Program-made: the position numbers and the translations under genes
Origin: Opitutus sp. GAS368
GTDB taxonomy: Bacteria; Verrucomicrobiota; Verrucomicrobiia; Chthoniobacterales; Chthoniobacteraceae
Assembly: GCA_943329925.2 (NCBI GenBank)
Contig: CALQFT020000004.1
Coordinates: 1 to 59,482, forward strand
Length of the DNA: 59,482 nt
Reading direction: 5' to 3'
In this document: positions 46,146 through 55,953 of the stretch, one piece after another
How the letters are laid out: each line of letters opens with the position of its first letter
How positions within the stretch are numbered: position 1 is the stretch's first letter
The notes under the pieces: model-generated
Database searches by the model: none
The model's input: only the letters and a program-made list of their open reading frames with translations
Told to the model about the DNA's origin: nothing

Positions 46146-46835
46146 ATGACGACAGCCAACAAAATCACTCTGGGACGTATCGCGCTCATTCCCGTCTTTG
46201 TCCTTTTGGCGGTATTATACGGCAAGAGCGTGGCCAACGGCATGCCACACGAGGCATTGCGCTGGTGGGCGGTGGCGGCCTTTGGCGTGGCCTCCGCCAG
46301 CGACGGGCTGGACGGTTGGGTCGCCCGCCGCTGGAACCAGCGCACAGAGTTGGGCGTTATTTTGGATCCCATCGCGGACAAAGGACTGCTGCTCGCAGCG
46401 ATTATCACGCTGAGCTTTTCGCATTGGGTAGTCGGCCTGCCGCCGTGGTTTGCGGTACTCATTATCGCTCGGGATCTGGCGGTACTCGCGGGCAGTCTGG
46501 TGCTCGTCCTTTTGGAGGGAAAAGTGGCGGTGCGCCCGACTTGGACGGGGAAAACCGCCACAGCGCTGCAAATGATCACTCTGACATTAGTGATGTTAGA
46601 AGTTCAACGAGCGGAAGCCCCCCTTCATTTTGGAACCCAGCGCCTCCCCTTCTCTGCGTTGGATCTGCTAGTCTGGTGCACAGCATGCTTTACTACCGTT
46701 TCCTGTGTTGTGTATTGGGTGCGGGGCGTGGCAGAAGTGCATCAAGCCGGCCACGGCCAACCCGTGGCGTGGCCCGGGCAAGACGCACTTAAACCGCCCA
46801 TTTTCCCGCCCAAACCTCCCGGCGCAGCGGAGTAA
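46146..46835 (+). CDS. pgsA: CDP-diacylglycerol-glycerol-3-phosphate phosphatidyltransferase
   Basis: 229 residues from the ATG at 46146; the frame is open to 45819 but that part lies antisense to bcp. The CDP-alcohol phosphotransferase motif is intact: D-G-L-D-G-W-V-A-R, then eight residues, G-x3-D-x3-D (ending ILDPIADK). Starts MTTANKITLGRIALIPVFVLL as PgsA does, with several transmembrane helices, and ends in a hydrophilic Pro-rich tail. It makes phosphatidylglycerol phosphate, the precursor of PG and cardiolipin. der follows after 51 nt. Confidence 0.88.
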   Translation: MTTANKITLGRIALIPVFVLLAVLYGKSVANGMPHEALRWWAVAAFGVASASDGLDGWVARRWNQRTELGVILDPIADKGLLLAAIITLSFSHWVVGLPPWFAVLIIARDLAVLAGSLVLVLLEGKVAVRPTWTGKTATALQMITLTLVMLEVQRAEAPLHFGTQRLPFSALDLLVWCTACFTTVSCVVYWVRGVAEVHQAGHGQPVAWPGQDALKPPIFPPKPPGAAE

Positions 46836-46886
46836 TTAAAATAGAACGCGCATGATCGCCCAACGGGTGATAGCTTCGCCAGTCTC

Positions 46887-48377
46887 ATGCGCACGGTAGC
46901 TATCATTGGTCGCCCAAATGTGGGCAAATCCGCTCTATTTAATCGGCTGGTCGGCCAAAAAATTTCGATTGTCCACGACATGCCTGGCGTGACACGCGAC
47001 CGCATCGTCGCGGTCTGTCGTACCGGGCGAGTTCCTTTTCAAGTCGTCGACACTGGGGGAATAGGCGCCGGAGCGGACGCGGAGTTCGCCGATCAGGTCG
47101 CCGCCGAGGTGGAGATCGCCTTGGAAGCCTGCGACTTACTTTTGTTTGTGGTCGACGGCCAAAGCGGCCTCACCCCCACGGATCTGGACATCGCCAAACG
47201 TCTGCGCAAGGCCAGCAAACCGCTGTTACTTGTCGTCAACAAAATCGACCATCACTCCCACCAAAGTCTCCCTGCGGAATTTAGCAGAATGGGTTTCAAC
47301 CCAGTCTTCGCCGTCAGCGCAGAACACGGCATCGGCTTCGACCAACTCGTGGACCGCATCGACGCGTTACTGCCTGTGGAGGATCCAGCCGAGGCCGCGG
47401 CACAATTCGCTAAACCGCTCAAAATCGCTCTGGTGGGACGCCCCAACGTCGGCAAGTCCTCCCTCACCAACGCCATTCTCCACGACGATCGCACCTTGGT
47501 TTCGCCAATCTCAGGCACCACCCGCGACGCCATCGACATCCCCTACCGGCGCGGCGACCAGCACTACATTCTCATTGATACCGCGGGCATTCGACCCAAG
47601 ACCAAGCGCTCCAACTCGGTAGAGGTTTTCTCAGTGATGCGCTCCGAATCCAGCATCCAACGCGCCGACCTGTGTTGCCTCGTCCTCGATGCGACTCAGG
47701 GCGTGAGCGCACAGGACAAGCGCATCGCCGGGCTCATTCAAGAAGCCCTAAAACCCTGCATCATTGTCATTAACAAGTGCGACCTCATTGTCGAACGCAC
47801 CAAAGACAAGGACAGCCTCAACGAAGTACTCGACAGCATTCGCAACGGTCTATCCTTCCTGCCGTATGCGCCGCTAGTACTGCTCTCAGCGAAAACCGGT
47901 GAGGATCTCGACCGCCTTTTCAAGCGAGTTGAAAACATCAGGGAAGCCTCCCGGCGCAGGATCGGAACCGGACCGCTCAACCGTTTGTTGGCCACGGCTA
48001 TGACCAACCATCCGCCCGCATTGCGCAGCGGCCGCCGCTTTAAAGTGTTGTACGGCACGCAGCCCGATCCTCGCGGAAACTCCCCCATTCCCGCCCCGGA
48101 AATCGTGTTGTTCTGTAACGACAAAAGCCTGCTTGAAGATCCTTACCGCCGCTTCTTGGAATCCCGTATTCGCCAAGAGGAACCGTGGGAAGGCCTGCCA
48201 TTGGATTTGCATCTGCGCCAGCGAGCAGCCCGCGGGGCGGCACGTGCCAAGGGCAGCGGTTCAAAGGGAGGCCGCAAACTTCCAGGAACTAGGGCGACGA
48301 CGATTCCGACAGCCGTAGAACGCAAAGGCCCAAAGGCCGTGCGTTCCACCAAAGCCAAAACAAAAGCCAAGCGGTAA
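46887..48377 (+). CDS. der: ribosome biogenesis GTPase Der (EngA)
   Basis: 496 residues with two tandem GTPase domains, unique to Der. G1 motifs are GRPNVGKSALFNRL near residue 7 and GRPNVGKSSLTNAI near 188; G3 is VDTGG in the first and IDTAG in the second; G4 is NKID and NKCD. A KH-like domain follows (LLATAMTNHPPALRSGRRFKVLYGTQ, SRIRQEEPWEGLPLDLHLRQR) and the last ~40 residues are a Lys/Arg-rich tail. Acts in 50S subunit maturation. Confidence 0.97.
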   Translation: MRTVAIIGRPNVGKSALFNRLVGQKISIVHDMPGVTRDRIVAVCRTGRVPFQVVDTGGIGAGADAEFADQVAAEVEIALEACDLLLFVVDGQSGLTPTDLDIAKRLRKASKPLLLVVNKIDHHSHQSLPAEFSRMGFNPVFAVSAEHGIGFDQLVDRIDALLPVEDPAEAAAQFAKPLKIALVGRPNVGKSSLTNAILHDDRTLVSPISGTTRDAIDIPYRRGDQHYILIDTAGIRPKTKRSNSVEVFSVMRSESSIQRADLCCLVLDATQGVSAQDKRIAGLIQEALKPCIIVINKCDLIVERTKDKDSLNEVLDSIRNGLSFLPYAPLVLLSAKTGEDLDRLFKRVENIREASRRRIGTGPLNRLLATAMTNHPPALRSGRRFKVLYGTQPDPRGNSPIPAPEIVLFCNDKSLLEDPYRRFLESRIRQEEPWEGLPLDLHLRQRAARGAARAKGSGSKGGRKLPGTRATTIPTAVERKGPKAVRSTKAKTKAKR

Positions 48378-48383
48378 GAGGAC

Positions 48384-48438
48384 GCCGCGCTTGCGGCGGT
48401 GACAGAACAGCAGAGTCCAAGCTAGCGCGACTCTGCTG
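48384..48438. repeat. intergenic double hairpin (REP-like)
   Basis: CGCCGC-gctt-GCGGCG (48384-48397) is followed by a 10-bp perfect stem CAGCAGAGTC/GACTCTGCTG (48408-48417, 48429-48438). It lies between the convergent der and esterase genes. There is no T-tract on either strand, so it fits a repeat element or transcript-end stabiliser better than a classic terminator. Confidence 0.55.
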
Positions 48439-48461
48439 CGGCATTCAGCCTCCGCAACTCA

Positions 48462-49337
48462 CTACGGTTTTTTGAGATAACCCATCGAGGCCATCCACTC
48501 GCCGCAGCGCTGTGGCCAGGCGTTTGCGGGCTGCGTTCCCGGTTTCATCCCGAACCCGTGGCCGCCTAACGCAAAAATATGGATCTCCGCCGGAATCCCG
48601 AGCTTTTTGTATTCGAGATAAATCCGAGCCATCTCGACGGGGTTGGATTTGTCATCGTGGGCCACGGTCAAAAACATCGGCGGCGCGTCGGCGGGGACGC
48701 TAAAGCCGGGCCGGAACTTCGAGGGATCTTCCTTATCGAGGAACCCGCCGCCGTACACCATCACGGCAAAGTCTGCACCTTTGGAATCATCGAGTTTCGG
48801 ATCCATGACGTAGCCACGATCGCCGCGGTCACAGGAAACATGGCCCACGAGGTTTCCACCCGCGGAGAAGCCTAAAATCCCGACGCGTTTGGGATCAACT
48901 CCCCATTCGGCGGCGTGATGACGCACAAGTCCGATGGCGCGAAGAGCGTCGGCGGAAGGCTTCTCAAACGGATTAGGTTCGTCGCGTGTGGGCGTTCGAT
49001 ATTTGAGAAGCACTGCAGTCACGCCGATGCTATTCAACCAATCGCAAACTTGTGTTCCTTCATTGGTCCACGACAAAAAATAATACCCGCCGCCCGGCGC
49101 AACGATTACGCAGGCACCGTTGGGATTTTCCGGCTTGTAAACCGTGATATCAGGGTCCGTAACGTTGGTCACACGGGATGGACTGGGTTTGTTGGAATCG
49201 ATCAGCTTTTGCGTCGCCTCGGATATCGGGCTTGTCTTTCCAGGGGCGCCTTCCGGCCATAGCTTAAGACTAAAGGGCTCTGCTGCTTGTGCAAAAGCGC
49301 TTAAAGCTGAGAAAACGACGATTGGGAATAGTTTCAT
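48462..49337 (-). CDS. secreted alpha/beta-hydrolase esterase
   Basis: 291 residues with signal peptide (LFPIVVFSALSAFAQA). Alpha/beta-hydrolase features: oxyanion-hole PGGGYYFLSW, nucleophile elbow GFSAGGNLVGH, catalytic Asp in TVAHDDKSNPVEMARIY and His in LGGHGFGMKPG. It resembles BD-FAE-like and acetyl-xylan esterase-like carbohydrate esterases of gut and soil bacteria, so removal of acetyl or feruloyl groups from polysaccharides is possible. It is the last gene of the five-gene minus-strand unit, 48 nt after the DUF1501 stop. Confidence 0.85.
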   Translation of the reverse strand: MKLFPIVVFSALSAFAQAAEPFSLKLWPEGAPGKTSPISEATQKLIDSNKPSPSRVTNVTDPDITVYKPENPNGACVIVAPGGGYYFLSWTNEGTQVCDWLNSIGVTAVLLKYRTPTRDEPNPFEKPSADALRAIGLVRHHAAEWGVDPKRVGILGFSAGGNLVGHVSCDRGDRGYVMDPKLDDSKGADFAVMVYGGGFLDKEDPSKFRPGFSVPADAPPMFLTVAHDDKSNPVEMARIYLEYKKLGIPAEIHIFALGGHGFGMKPGTQPANAWPQRCGEWMASMGYLKKP

Positions 49338-49385
49338 GAGGGAAAAGACAGGAGTTGAAAGAGGGCGAATCGGAAGAAGTCCGGA

Positions 49386-50828
49386 TCACGCTTTGCCGAT
49401 CAACTCAGGGATGGGACGTCCATTATTAACGATGAGCGTGGGACGCCCATTGAAGTCGTGAATGGCCTCCTTGGCACTATCGATGCCCAGATGATGGTAG
49501 ATAGTCGCGAGAAAATCATCCGGCCCGCAGGCGCGTTCCACCACATCCTCTCCCCGTTTATCCGTCGCACCGATGACCCCGCCAGTCTGGATACCGCCTC
49601 CGGCCCAGATGTTACTGAACGCACGCGGCCAGTGGTCGCGGCCCGGCTGAGTAGTCCCTGCCGGGGCACTGCCGTCGCCCACGCCCGTACTGGGGCTGAA
49701 CTCGATCTTCGGAGTGCGCCCGAACTCCCCAGTGACAACGACCAGCACACGCTTGTCGAGACCCCTTGCGTAAATGTCTTCAATAAGAGCGGATACGGCT
49801 TGATCGTAGGCCCCTGCGCGGAAACGCAGCGCATCAAAAATATTGTGATTCACAGCGTGATCGTCCCAGTTATTCACACGGCCACAAAGCGGACCACTGA
49901 GGCTGCTTGTGAGGATCTCTACTCCGGCCTCGACAAGACGGCGGGCAAGAAGGAGTTGCTGGCCCCAACGGTTCCGACCGTAACGGTCCCGGGTTTTAGG
50001 ATCTTCCTTGGTAAGATCGAAGGCATCCCGGGTGCGCGGATTGGTTAGGAGCGTAACAGCCTGGGATTCAAACTGGTCCAGAGCACCGAGTTCGCCAAGT
50101 GTGTCAAAGGTGCGCTCCATGGTATCGAGGCTCTTGCGCAATGCGATCCGACCGCTCAGTCGATTGGCTTCCGCCTGATCAGAAAGGCCGATGTTTGGCA
50201 CCTCAAAACCGGGTTGATTAGGATCACCTGTCACCGAAAAAGGAGCGTACGCAGCTCCAACGTAAACCGGCCCGCCGTACTCGATGACTGGGTTGACGCC
50301 GATATAGTTGGGCAACGGATTACTGCGGCCGCCCTGCTTGGCGCGAAGATAAGTCGCAACAGACATCCAATCAGGCAGGCGCGGCTTAGGCTTGTCCCTC
50401 GTATCAGGATCCCCGGACAACAGTTGCATCGAACCAGCAGGATGACCTCCGGCCTTCTGGTTCATCGAACGCAGGATAGTAAACTTATCGGCAATCCGCG
50501 CTTGGAGCGGGAGCAGTTCTGTAATTCGCGTGCCGGGAATCTTGGTGGCGATGGTCTTGAACGGACCGCGGTATTCGCTACCGATGTCCGGCTTTGGATC
50601 GTACGTATCGACATGTGAACAGCCACCTGGTTGCCATACCATGATGACAGCCGTGCGCGCAGCTGCTGGTTTATCGGAGGCGTTGAGGGCAGCGGCCATG
50701 GCGCGCGCTCGGAAAATCCCGGGTAAACTCAGGCTAGCGAAACCCGCGAGACCGAGCTGCATAAAGCTGCGCCGATCCAAGGGTCCTGAGCAGGACTGTA
50801 TAGGGGAACGTGTATTGCCTGTGTTCAT
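49386..50828 (-). CDS. DUF1501 protein of the five-gene operon
   Basis: 480 residues from the ATG at 50828, directly before a Tat signal (DRRSFMQLGLAGFASLSLPG); the frame extends to 50939 with unsuitable residues. DUF1501 landmarks: MVWQPGGCSHVDTYDPKPD, QKAGGHPAGSMQLLSGD, RVNNWDDHAVNH, VTGEFGRTPKIEF and GRDHWPRAFSNIWAGGGI. The acidic and histidine residues of the sulfatase-like fold are in place. It lies between the WD40-cytochrome gene and the esterase, all on the minus strand. Confidence 0.93.
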   Translation of the reverse strand: MNTGNTRSPIQSCSGPLDRRSFMQLGLAGFASLSLPGIFRARAMAAALNASDKPAAARTAVIMVWQPGGCSHVDTYDPKPDIGSEYRGPFKTIATKIPGTRITELLPLQARIADKFTILRSMNQKAGGHPAGSMQLLSGDPDTRDKPKPRLPDWMSVATYLRAKQGGRSNPLPNYIGVNPVIEYGGPVYVGAAYAPFSVTGDPNQPGFEVPNIGLSDQAEANRLSGRIALRKSLDTMERTFDTLGELGALDQFESQAVTLLTNPRTRDAFDLTKEDPKTRDRYGRNRWGQQLLLARRLVEAGVEILTSSLSGPLCGRVNNWDDHAVNHNIFDALRFRAGAYDQAVSALIEDIYARGLDKRVLVVVTGEFGRTPKIEFSPSTGVGDGSAPAGTTQPGRDHWPRAFSNIWAGGGIQTGGVIGATDKRGEDVVERACGPDDFLATIYHHLGIDSAKEAIHDFNGRPTLIVNNGRPIPELIGKA

Positions 50829-50895
50829 AACGGGAGGGTGTAGAAAATGATCCGAAAAAAAGAGACGTTTGGAAAGACAGGGAACTTGTTTTTTA

Positions 50896-53685
50896 TCAGG
50901 GGGAAGCAAACACGGCCAACTCCGTGCCGGTGGCGCCATCCCAGAGACGCAGGGCGCTATCTTCGCCCCCGCCGATAATCAGCGACCCGCTGGAGGCACT
51001 GGCAGCAGACTGCATGAAATCCGGAAGTTTTGCGATGGCGCGGACCTCTGTGCCATCGTCGGAGACGATCCGAACCAGATTCTCCGCGCTGGAAGTGACG
51101 ATTTTTTGAGAAGCTCCCATGAACTGCAAAGCGGTGACTTCTTTGGTCCAGCCAATGATTTTTTTAAGACGCTCGCCCGAGACCAAGTCCCAAGTATTTA
51201 CCACACCGTCACCCCCGGAGGTGGCCAGAACCCGACCGTCTGCTCGAAAAGCCACACCCATGACATGGTGCGTATGCGCCTCCAACAGAAACACTTGCTT
51301 TCCAGTAGAAACTTCTGTCACCCGGGCGAGCTTGTCGGCGCCGCCAGAGCCAAGCCACTTTCCATCTGGAGAAAAATCGAGGCTCAGGACCGTGTCCTCA
51401 TGACGATCCTTCCACGTTTGAAGCAATTTACCTGTTTCCATTTCCCAGAGCAGAATGTCTCCAGAACGCGATGGTTCGCCACTTCCCGCAGCAAGCGTCT
51501 TGCCATCGGGACTAAACCGCACGGCGCTGACCCGGTCGACGAATGGAGAATTGGGACTTTGCCCCCCCAGAACACTCTCGAGTTTCCACGTAACCGGACT
51601 GGTCGTATTCAACACACTTCCGTCTGAACCCGCCGCGCAAAAATTGGCGCCACCCACAGCCCTTAGACTGGCCGCGCCCAAACTTCCACCGGTGGCAAGC
51701 TGCTCCAATGTCGCCCCGGAAAGCGTTGCCCAAACCTGTTGTTTGCCGTCGGCAAAAACCGCGGCTACGGCGTGTCCAGTTTCGGAAAACGCCACGGCAA
51801 GCGCTCTTCTTGTTGGCTTGGCCACCTCTAGTTTAAGTGCCGTTCCTGCAGCCACAGCATCCGCTTGCACTTTTTTTGCAACCTCAAGCGCAGCATTTGA
51901 TTCCACGCGAGTAGCCGCATTTTTCTTTTTGTTGTCTGCGATGTGCTGAAGGTGCTCCTCTCCGTCCTTGATGTGATTTTCCGCGGCGCTCACAGCCGAG
52001 GCTGCGGAGTTGGCCGCCATCACCGCAGTTGCCAATTTCGTGGTGGCCTCCTTGCCCTTTCCTTGAAGGGCCGCATCGGGCTTACCGTCGGGCGCGCCCG
52101 CTATGGCAACTTCCGCGGCGCTTACTGCTTTTTCAGCGTCTTCCCGAGCCTTCAGCGCTGGGACGAGCGCCTTTTGTTTATCAGGCAACTCCTTCTTCGC
52201 CGTCGCTATGGCATCCGTGGCCTTCTTTACAAACGTATCCAGCGATTTGTCGGCGGCGTCCATCTTGGCGATGAGCGCCGTGTGATGTGCGACATCCAAT
52301 GCCGCGCGCGCCGTCTCCCATTCCACGCGGGCGAGGCTCGCCCCAGAGATCGAATCTCCCCGCAACTCAAGCCCAGGCTTGCCCGTCGCAAAGTCGAAAA
52401 GTCGAACCACACCATCCGTCGATGCAACAGCAAGAAGCAATCCATCGGGAGAAATTGCGCAGGCAAGCGGTGAGGTCACTTTGATTTCCCTGAGCACCTT
52501 AGCCTCTTTGAGCGAGACAATCCGCAGACTGCCCGCCTCGCTCACAATCACAATCTGATCCGGCGAAGGAGTCGGCAAAATCGCAATCACCGGAGCTGCT
52601 GCGGGTGGAAGCTCCTTGACTACATTTGGTTCTGAAAAACTGAAAATACGAACAAGTTTGTCATCTCCACCCGTGAACAGCGTCTTGCCGTCCTGCGACC
52701 ACGCCAGCGTTCGGGTTCCTAAATGACTCGGAAAGTCGGCCTGTAATCCGCCTTCGGAAAGCGGCCGAACGTGCAGGCTTCCGTCCTCGCTGCAAAGCGC
52801 GAGCGTCGCACCGCTGGGAGACACGCTAAGGAACCGTGTCGCGTTCGCTGGAACATCGGCCAAAGTACGGAGGATCGCGCCGGTTTTCGCATCCAAAACA
52901 CGCACGCCTAAACTTGAATCGGCGACAACCAACTGCCGAGCATCCGGGCTCAACGTCGAAACTGCAGCGGCTCCCTCTAGCTTCCGAACCGTGCCCTCTC
53001 TCTTCTGCTTGCGCCAAATCTTGACCTCCCGAAAGCCCCCCGAAGCGAGACGCTCTCCGTCAGGACTAAAATGGACGGATTGGACCAGATCACTATGGGC
53101 GCTACCGTCCTTAGTGGAGGGGTCGCTGATTTGAGAAACGAATTGCCGACTGGCGAGGTCGTACAAAAAAAGGTGTCCAGCCCGGCCGCAAGCCGCATAA
53201 CGCCCGTCACTTGTGATCGCCGCGCTGTAAATCGGTTGCACCGCCGTTGGTAGTGCGTGCAGCGCGACACGGGCTGCCATTTTGGTCGACGCCTTCGCTC
53301 CCTGATCAATCCACGTCTTCAATAATTCCAACTCCACGGGCTTTAGCGCCACCGCTCCGGACTTATTGTTTTTGGGCGGCATCTCCGATTCCCCCTGATG
53401 CGCGGCCCATTTAAAAACGGGACTCTCGCCCCCCTTCCCCGGAACTAAACCCGCCCCAGATTCGCCCCCTTTTTTTGCGGTCTCTGTGCTCTCAAGATTG
53501 AGGCCCGATTTGGTTGTCTTCTTGTTGTGACACGGGACGCAGTTCGCTGCCAAAAAAGGATAGACGTCCCGATAATAGTCGAGCTCAGCGGCCGAGACCT
53601 GCGGCCCAAAAAACAACCACGTCAGTGGCAGAACTGGGAGAAACTTCGCAACAAGCGTGCGAGTTGAACGCGAAAGCTGCATCAT
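50896..53685 (-). CDS. PSCyt1-WD40 beta-propeller cytochrome
   Basis: 929 residues with signal peptide. A PSCyt1 cytochrome domain has one heme motif C49-VPC-H53 and the distal EMPPKNNKSG. WD40 repeats begin near residue 155 (RYAACGRAGHLFLYD, HFSPDGERLASGGFREVKIW, TLAWSQDGKTLFTGGDDKLVRIF). Between about residues 455 and 620 the propeller is interrupted by an Ala/Lys/Glu-rich helical coiled coil, after which the repeats resume (VRFSPDGKTLAAGSG, LDFSPDGKWLGSGGADKLARV, VAFRADGRVLATSGGDGVVNTWD) up to the end. It probably acts in the periplasm as a heme-bearing docking scaffold; no enzyme domain is seen. Its ATG overlaps the stop of the PPC-protein gene (ATGA, 53682-53685). Confidence 0.9.
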   Translation of the reverse strand: MMQLSRSTRTLVAKFLPVLPLTWLFFGPQVSAAELDYYRDVYPFLAANCVPCHNKKTTKSGLNLESTETAKKGGESGAGLVPGKGGESPVFKWAAHQGESEMPPKNNKSGAVALKPVELELLKTWIDQGAKASTKMAARVALHALPTAVQPIYSAAITSDGRYAACGRAGHLFLYDLASRQFVSQISDPSTKDGSAHSDLVQSVHFSPDGERLASGGFREVKIWRKQKREGTVRKLEGAAAVSTLSPDARQLVVADSSLGVRVLDAKTGAILRTLADVPANATRFLSVSPSGATLALCSEDGSLHVRPLSEGGLQADFPSHLGTRTLAWSQDGKTLFTGGDDKLVRIFSFSEPNVVKELPPAAAPVIAILPTPSPDQIVIVSEAGSLRIVSLKEAKVLREIKVTSPLACAISPDGLLLAVASTDGVVRLFDFATGKPGLELRGDSISGASLARVEWETARAALDVAHHTALIAKMDAADKSLDTFVKKATDAIATAKKELPDKQKALVPALKAREDAEKAVSAAEVAIAGAPDGKPDAALQGKGKEATTKLATAVMAANSAASAVSAAENHIKDGEEHLQHIADNKKKNAATRVESNAALEVAKKVQADAVAAGTALKLEVAKPTRRALAVAFSETGHAVAAVFADGKQQVWATLSGATLEQLATGGSLGAASLRAVGGANFCAAGSDGSVLNTTSPVTWKLESVLGGQSPNSPFVDRVSAVRFSPDGKTLAAGSGEPSRSGDILLWEMETGKLLQTWKDRHEDTVLSLDFSPDGKWLGSGGADKLARVTEVSTGKQVFLLEAHTHHVMGVAFRADGRVLATSGGDGVVNTWDLVSGERLKKIIGWTKEVTALQFMGASQKIVTSSAENLVRIVSDDGTEVRAIAKLPDFMQSAASASSGSLIIGGGEDSALRLWDGATGTELAVFASP

Positions 53686-55946
53686 TTTGCCTCGATAGCC
53701 TTCACATGAATCCGGATGGGCTCGGAGAAAACGATGTCCACAATATCCTTTGGTGCAGCGGCTTCGGTGACTGCCTTCAGGCGTTTTACCGCTTCCACCT
53801 TAGTCGCCTCCGCTGTTTTCATTCGCTCCGTAGCCGCTTGTGTCGCTACGGCCGTCTCACTCGATGCGTCGCCAGCTCCGGCTTTTGGAACATTCGCGAG
53901 CCGCTGCAACTCCGCCGCAACTTCCCCTACCTTCGCCTCGGCTTCTTTTTGAGCCAACTCGGCAGCCTTCACCGCCCCGGGATTGTAGCGGTATTTCGCC
54001 ACCACTCCCCCGTGCACCGCCAGCGTGTAGTCACCCGGAAGCGTTTTGAGTGCCGCCAAGTCTAACACCAACTCGGCTTTATCTGCTTTTGAAGGAACAT
54101 CTACTGGCGTCACACTGGCAAAATCAGCGCCAAGGGGCTTGAGTTTGACGGTCCCTGCTGAAAAATCTCCGCGCCACGTCAGCGCGAGAGGTATGGTCAA
54201 TTTTCCACCAACAGTAGCCTCCCAAGGCTGTGGCCCTGCGCTTTTTATCGTGATAGGCGCAATCTCATCGCCGCCCACTGAAACAGGAAAGTCCACCATC
54301 AGCCGTGGTGAAGGAATCTCGCCCATTGAGTCCTTCACAGGCCACGCCATCGAAGCGGTTGGACACTCGCGTGTCACGTCCACTCCGTTCACTTTCGCAC
54401 GACCAAACACCCGTGCGAGGGCCATGCCTCGGGGAGCGTTTTCGGCCGCAGTCAACAACACGTAACCCTGGCTTTTCCCAGACGGGATCCTCAGCCCAGT
54501 GGCGGAAACGCCGGCCGGCAAGTTTTCAACACCCAACTCAATCTCGCCGTCAAAACCATCCCTGCGGACTACAACAACATCCAACCCCATCGTTGCTCCA
54601 CCCCTCAATGACACTGGTTTAGACAAGGCAGCTCGATCCCCGTTGCGCAACTCCATGTGCAAAGCCCACGTGACAAGCGAGAAGTCCGGCTCAGCCTTGC
54701 GCAGATTTAATTGGTAAATGTTGCGTGGATCCGCACGAGTTCCTCCAAACAAATCGCGGATTTGCAGCCGGTACACACCGTCCTCCTTCGCTTCAAACTT
54801 ACCGTACGGATCTGGGCTACCAACATCATAAGGAGCTCCATCATAAGCGTATCCATTTGAGGATAACTTAACTGGGCTCACAAGGTCATTGAATTCTGCG
54901 ACGTCGGAAAGTTGCTCGCCCGCCTCTGTCTTCTTCACCTTTTGAATGACTACAAACGCATCCGTTGGGAGCGCCAGCCTTTCGGATAAAACTTCCATCC
55001 ACCACACTTCGCCTTTCTTCGCAGTGAACTCATAGGTGTCGACATCGCCCGCCTTGGCGAAGCTCCCGTGGAGGGAGCAGGGAAGCGTGACTTTCTGCGC
55101 CTGAGCGCCCTTGTCGTTCGGCTCAACCTCCTGAACGATAAGCGTCTCGGCGGATGGACTGTTTTTCGGTGCGGAGGCTGAGCCCACACTCCGCGTGGAC
55201 GGCTGACGCTGGAACGACTCGCCCACAGGCACTTGCGCGAAAACGAGCCGATAGAAATTTTCGCCTCCTCCTTGGAATGTCAGACCGTGAACCTTTACGA
55301 TGTACTTACCCTCGGTTGCAGCGGTGAAATCAAGCAGACCGCTTTGACGTTCCGCCCGGATGTCACTCCCCTGCCCATCGGCAAGAATCAAGACAGGCGT
55401 CAGCCGAGAGTCGATTCCCTGGGCCGCACAATCGATGACGAAGCGTTCCCCTTTTTTTGCGGTGAAGCTATAGAAGTCGACAGATCGCGCGGTAGTGAAC
55501 GCATTGCAAAGAGAATTTGGCTCCAGAGGAAACGCCGTCTCCAACGTCGTATTAGGCTTAAGCCGAGTTACTTCAGCAAACGTTCCAACTGAAAAGCAGC
55601 GCGCAGAGGAGACGCCTAAACGGGTCATGAGCCTCGCGTCGTATACTCCGGGAAGGGCATCGGCGGAAACCGTCACCACAAATCGATTTTTCAAAACGAC
55701 TCCCGCCGCATCAATTTTAGGCTGGGCAACGATCTTCGGTGTGGAAAAAAGAAGTTGTGCTTCTTCGTCGATATTGTCACCGGTAATCGTAATTTCAACC
55801 ATGCCACCAACTTTCGCTCCCATGGGCATGAGCGTGAGTAGCCGAGGTGCAGGGAGAATGACGAGTTGAGCACGAACCTGCGGCGCCCAAACGGAGGCAG
55901 CAAGCCCAAGAAAAAGGGCGGCGAAATGGAGATGGATGCGGGACAT
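53682..55946 (-). CDS. secreted PPC-domain (bacterial pre-peptidase-like) protein
   Basis: 754 residues from the ATG at 55946, with signal peptide ending WAPQVRAQ. An Ig-like N-domain (VEITITGDNIDEEAQLLFSTP) is followed by two PPC beta-sandwich domains: SVDFYSFTAKKGERFVIDCAAQGIDSRLTPVLIL, and EVEPNDKGAQAQKV with GDVDTYEFTAKKGEVWWMEV. Further Ig-like modules come next. The C-terminal ~120 residues contain an Ala/Glu/Lys coiled coil resembling that of the WD40 neighbour. No protease domain is present. It starts 7 nt after the DUF1549 gene and overlaps the next gene by 4 nt, so it is a core component of the operon. Confidence 0.85.
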   Translation of the reverse strand: MSRIHLHFAALFLGLAASVWAPQVRAQLVILPAPRLLTLMPMGAKVGGMVEITITGDNIDEEAQLLFSTPKIVAQPKIDAAGVVLKNRFVVTVSADALPGVYDARLMTRLGVSSARCFSVGTFAEVTRLKPNTTLETAFPLEPNSLCNAFTTARSVDFYSFTAKKGERFVIDCAAQGIDSRLTPVLILADGQGSDIRAERQSGLLDFTAATEGKYIVKVHGLTFQGGGENFYRLVFAQVPVGESFQRQPSTRSVGSASAPKNSPSAETLIVQEVEPNDKGAQAQKVTLPCSLHGSFAKAGDVDTYEFTAKKGEVWWMEVLSERLALPTDAFVVIQKVKKTEAGEQLSDVAEFNDLVSPVKLSSNGYAYDGAPYDVGSPDPYGKFEAKEDGVYRLQIRDLFGGTRADPRNIYQLNLRKAEPDFSLVTWALHMELRNGDRAALSKPVSLRGGATMGLDVVVVRRDGFDGEIELGVENLPAGVSATGLRIPSGKSQGYVLLTAAENAPRGMALARVFGRAKVNGVDVTRECPTASMAWPVKDSMGEIPSPRLMVDFPVSVGGDEIAPITIKSAGPQPWEATVGGKLTIPLALTWRGDFSAGTVKLKPLGADFASVTPVDVPSKADKAELVLDLAALKTLPGDYTLAVHGGVVAKYRYNPGAVKAAELAQKEAEAKVGEVAAELQRLANVPKAGAGDASSETAVATQAATERMKTAEATKVEAVKRLKAVTEAAAPKDIVDIVFSEPIRIHVKAIEAK

Positions 55947-55953
55947 AGGGAGG

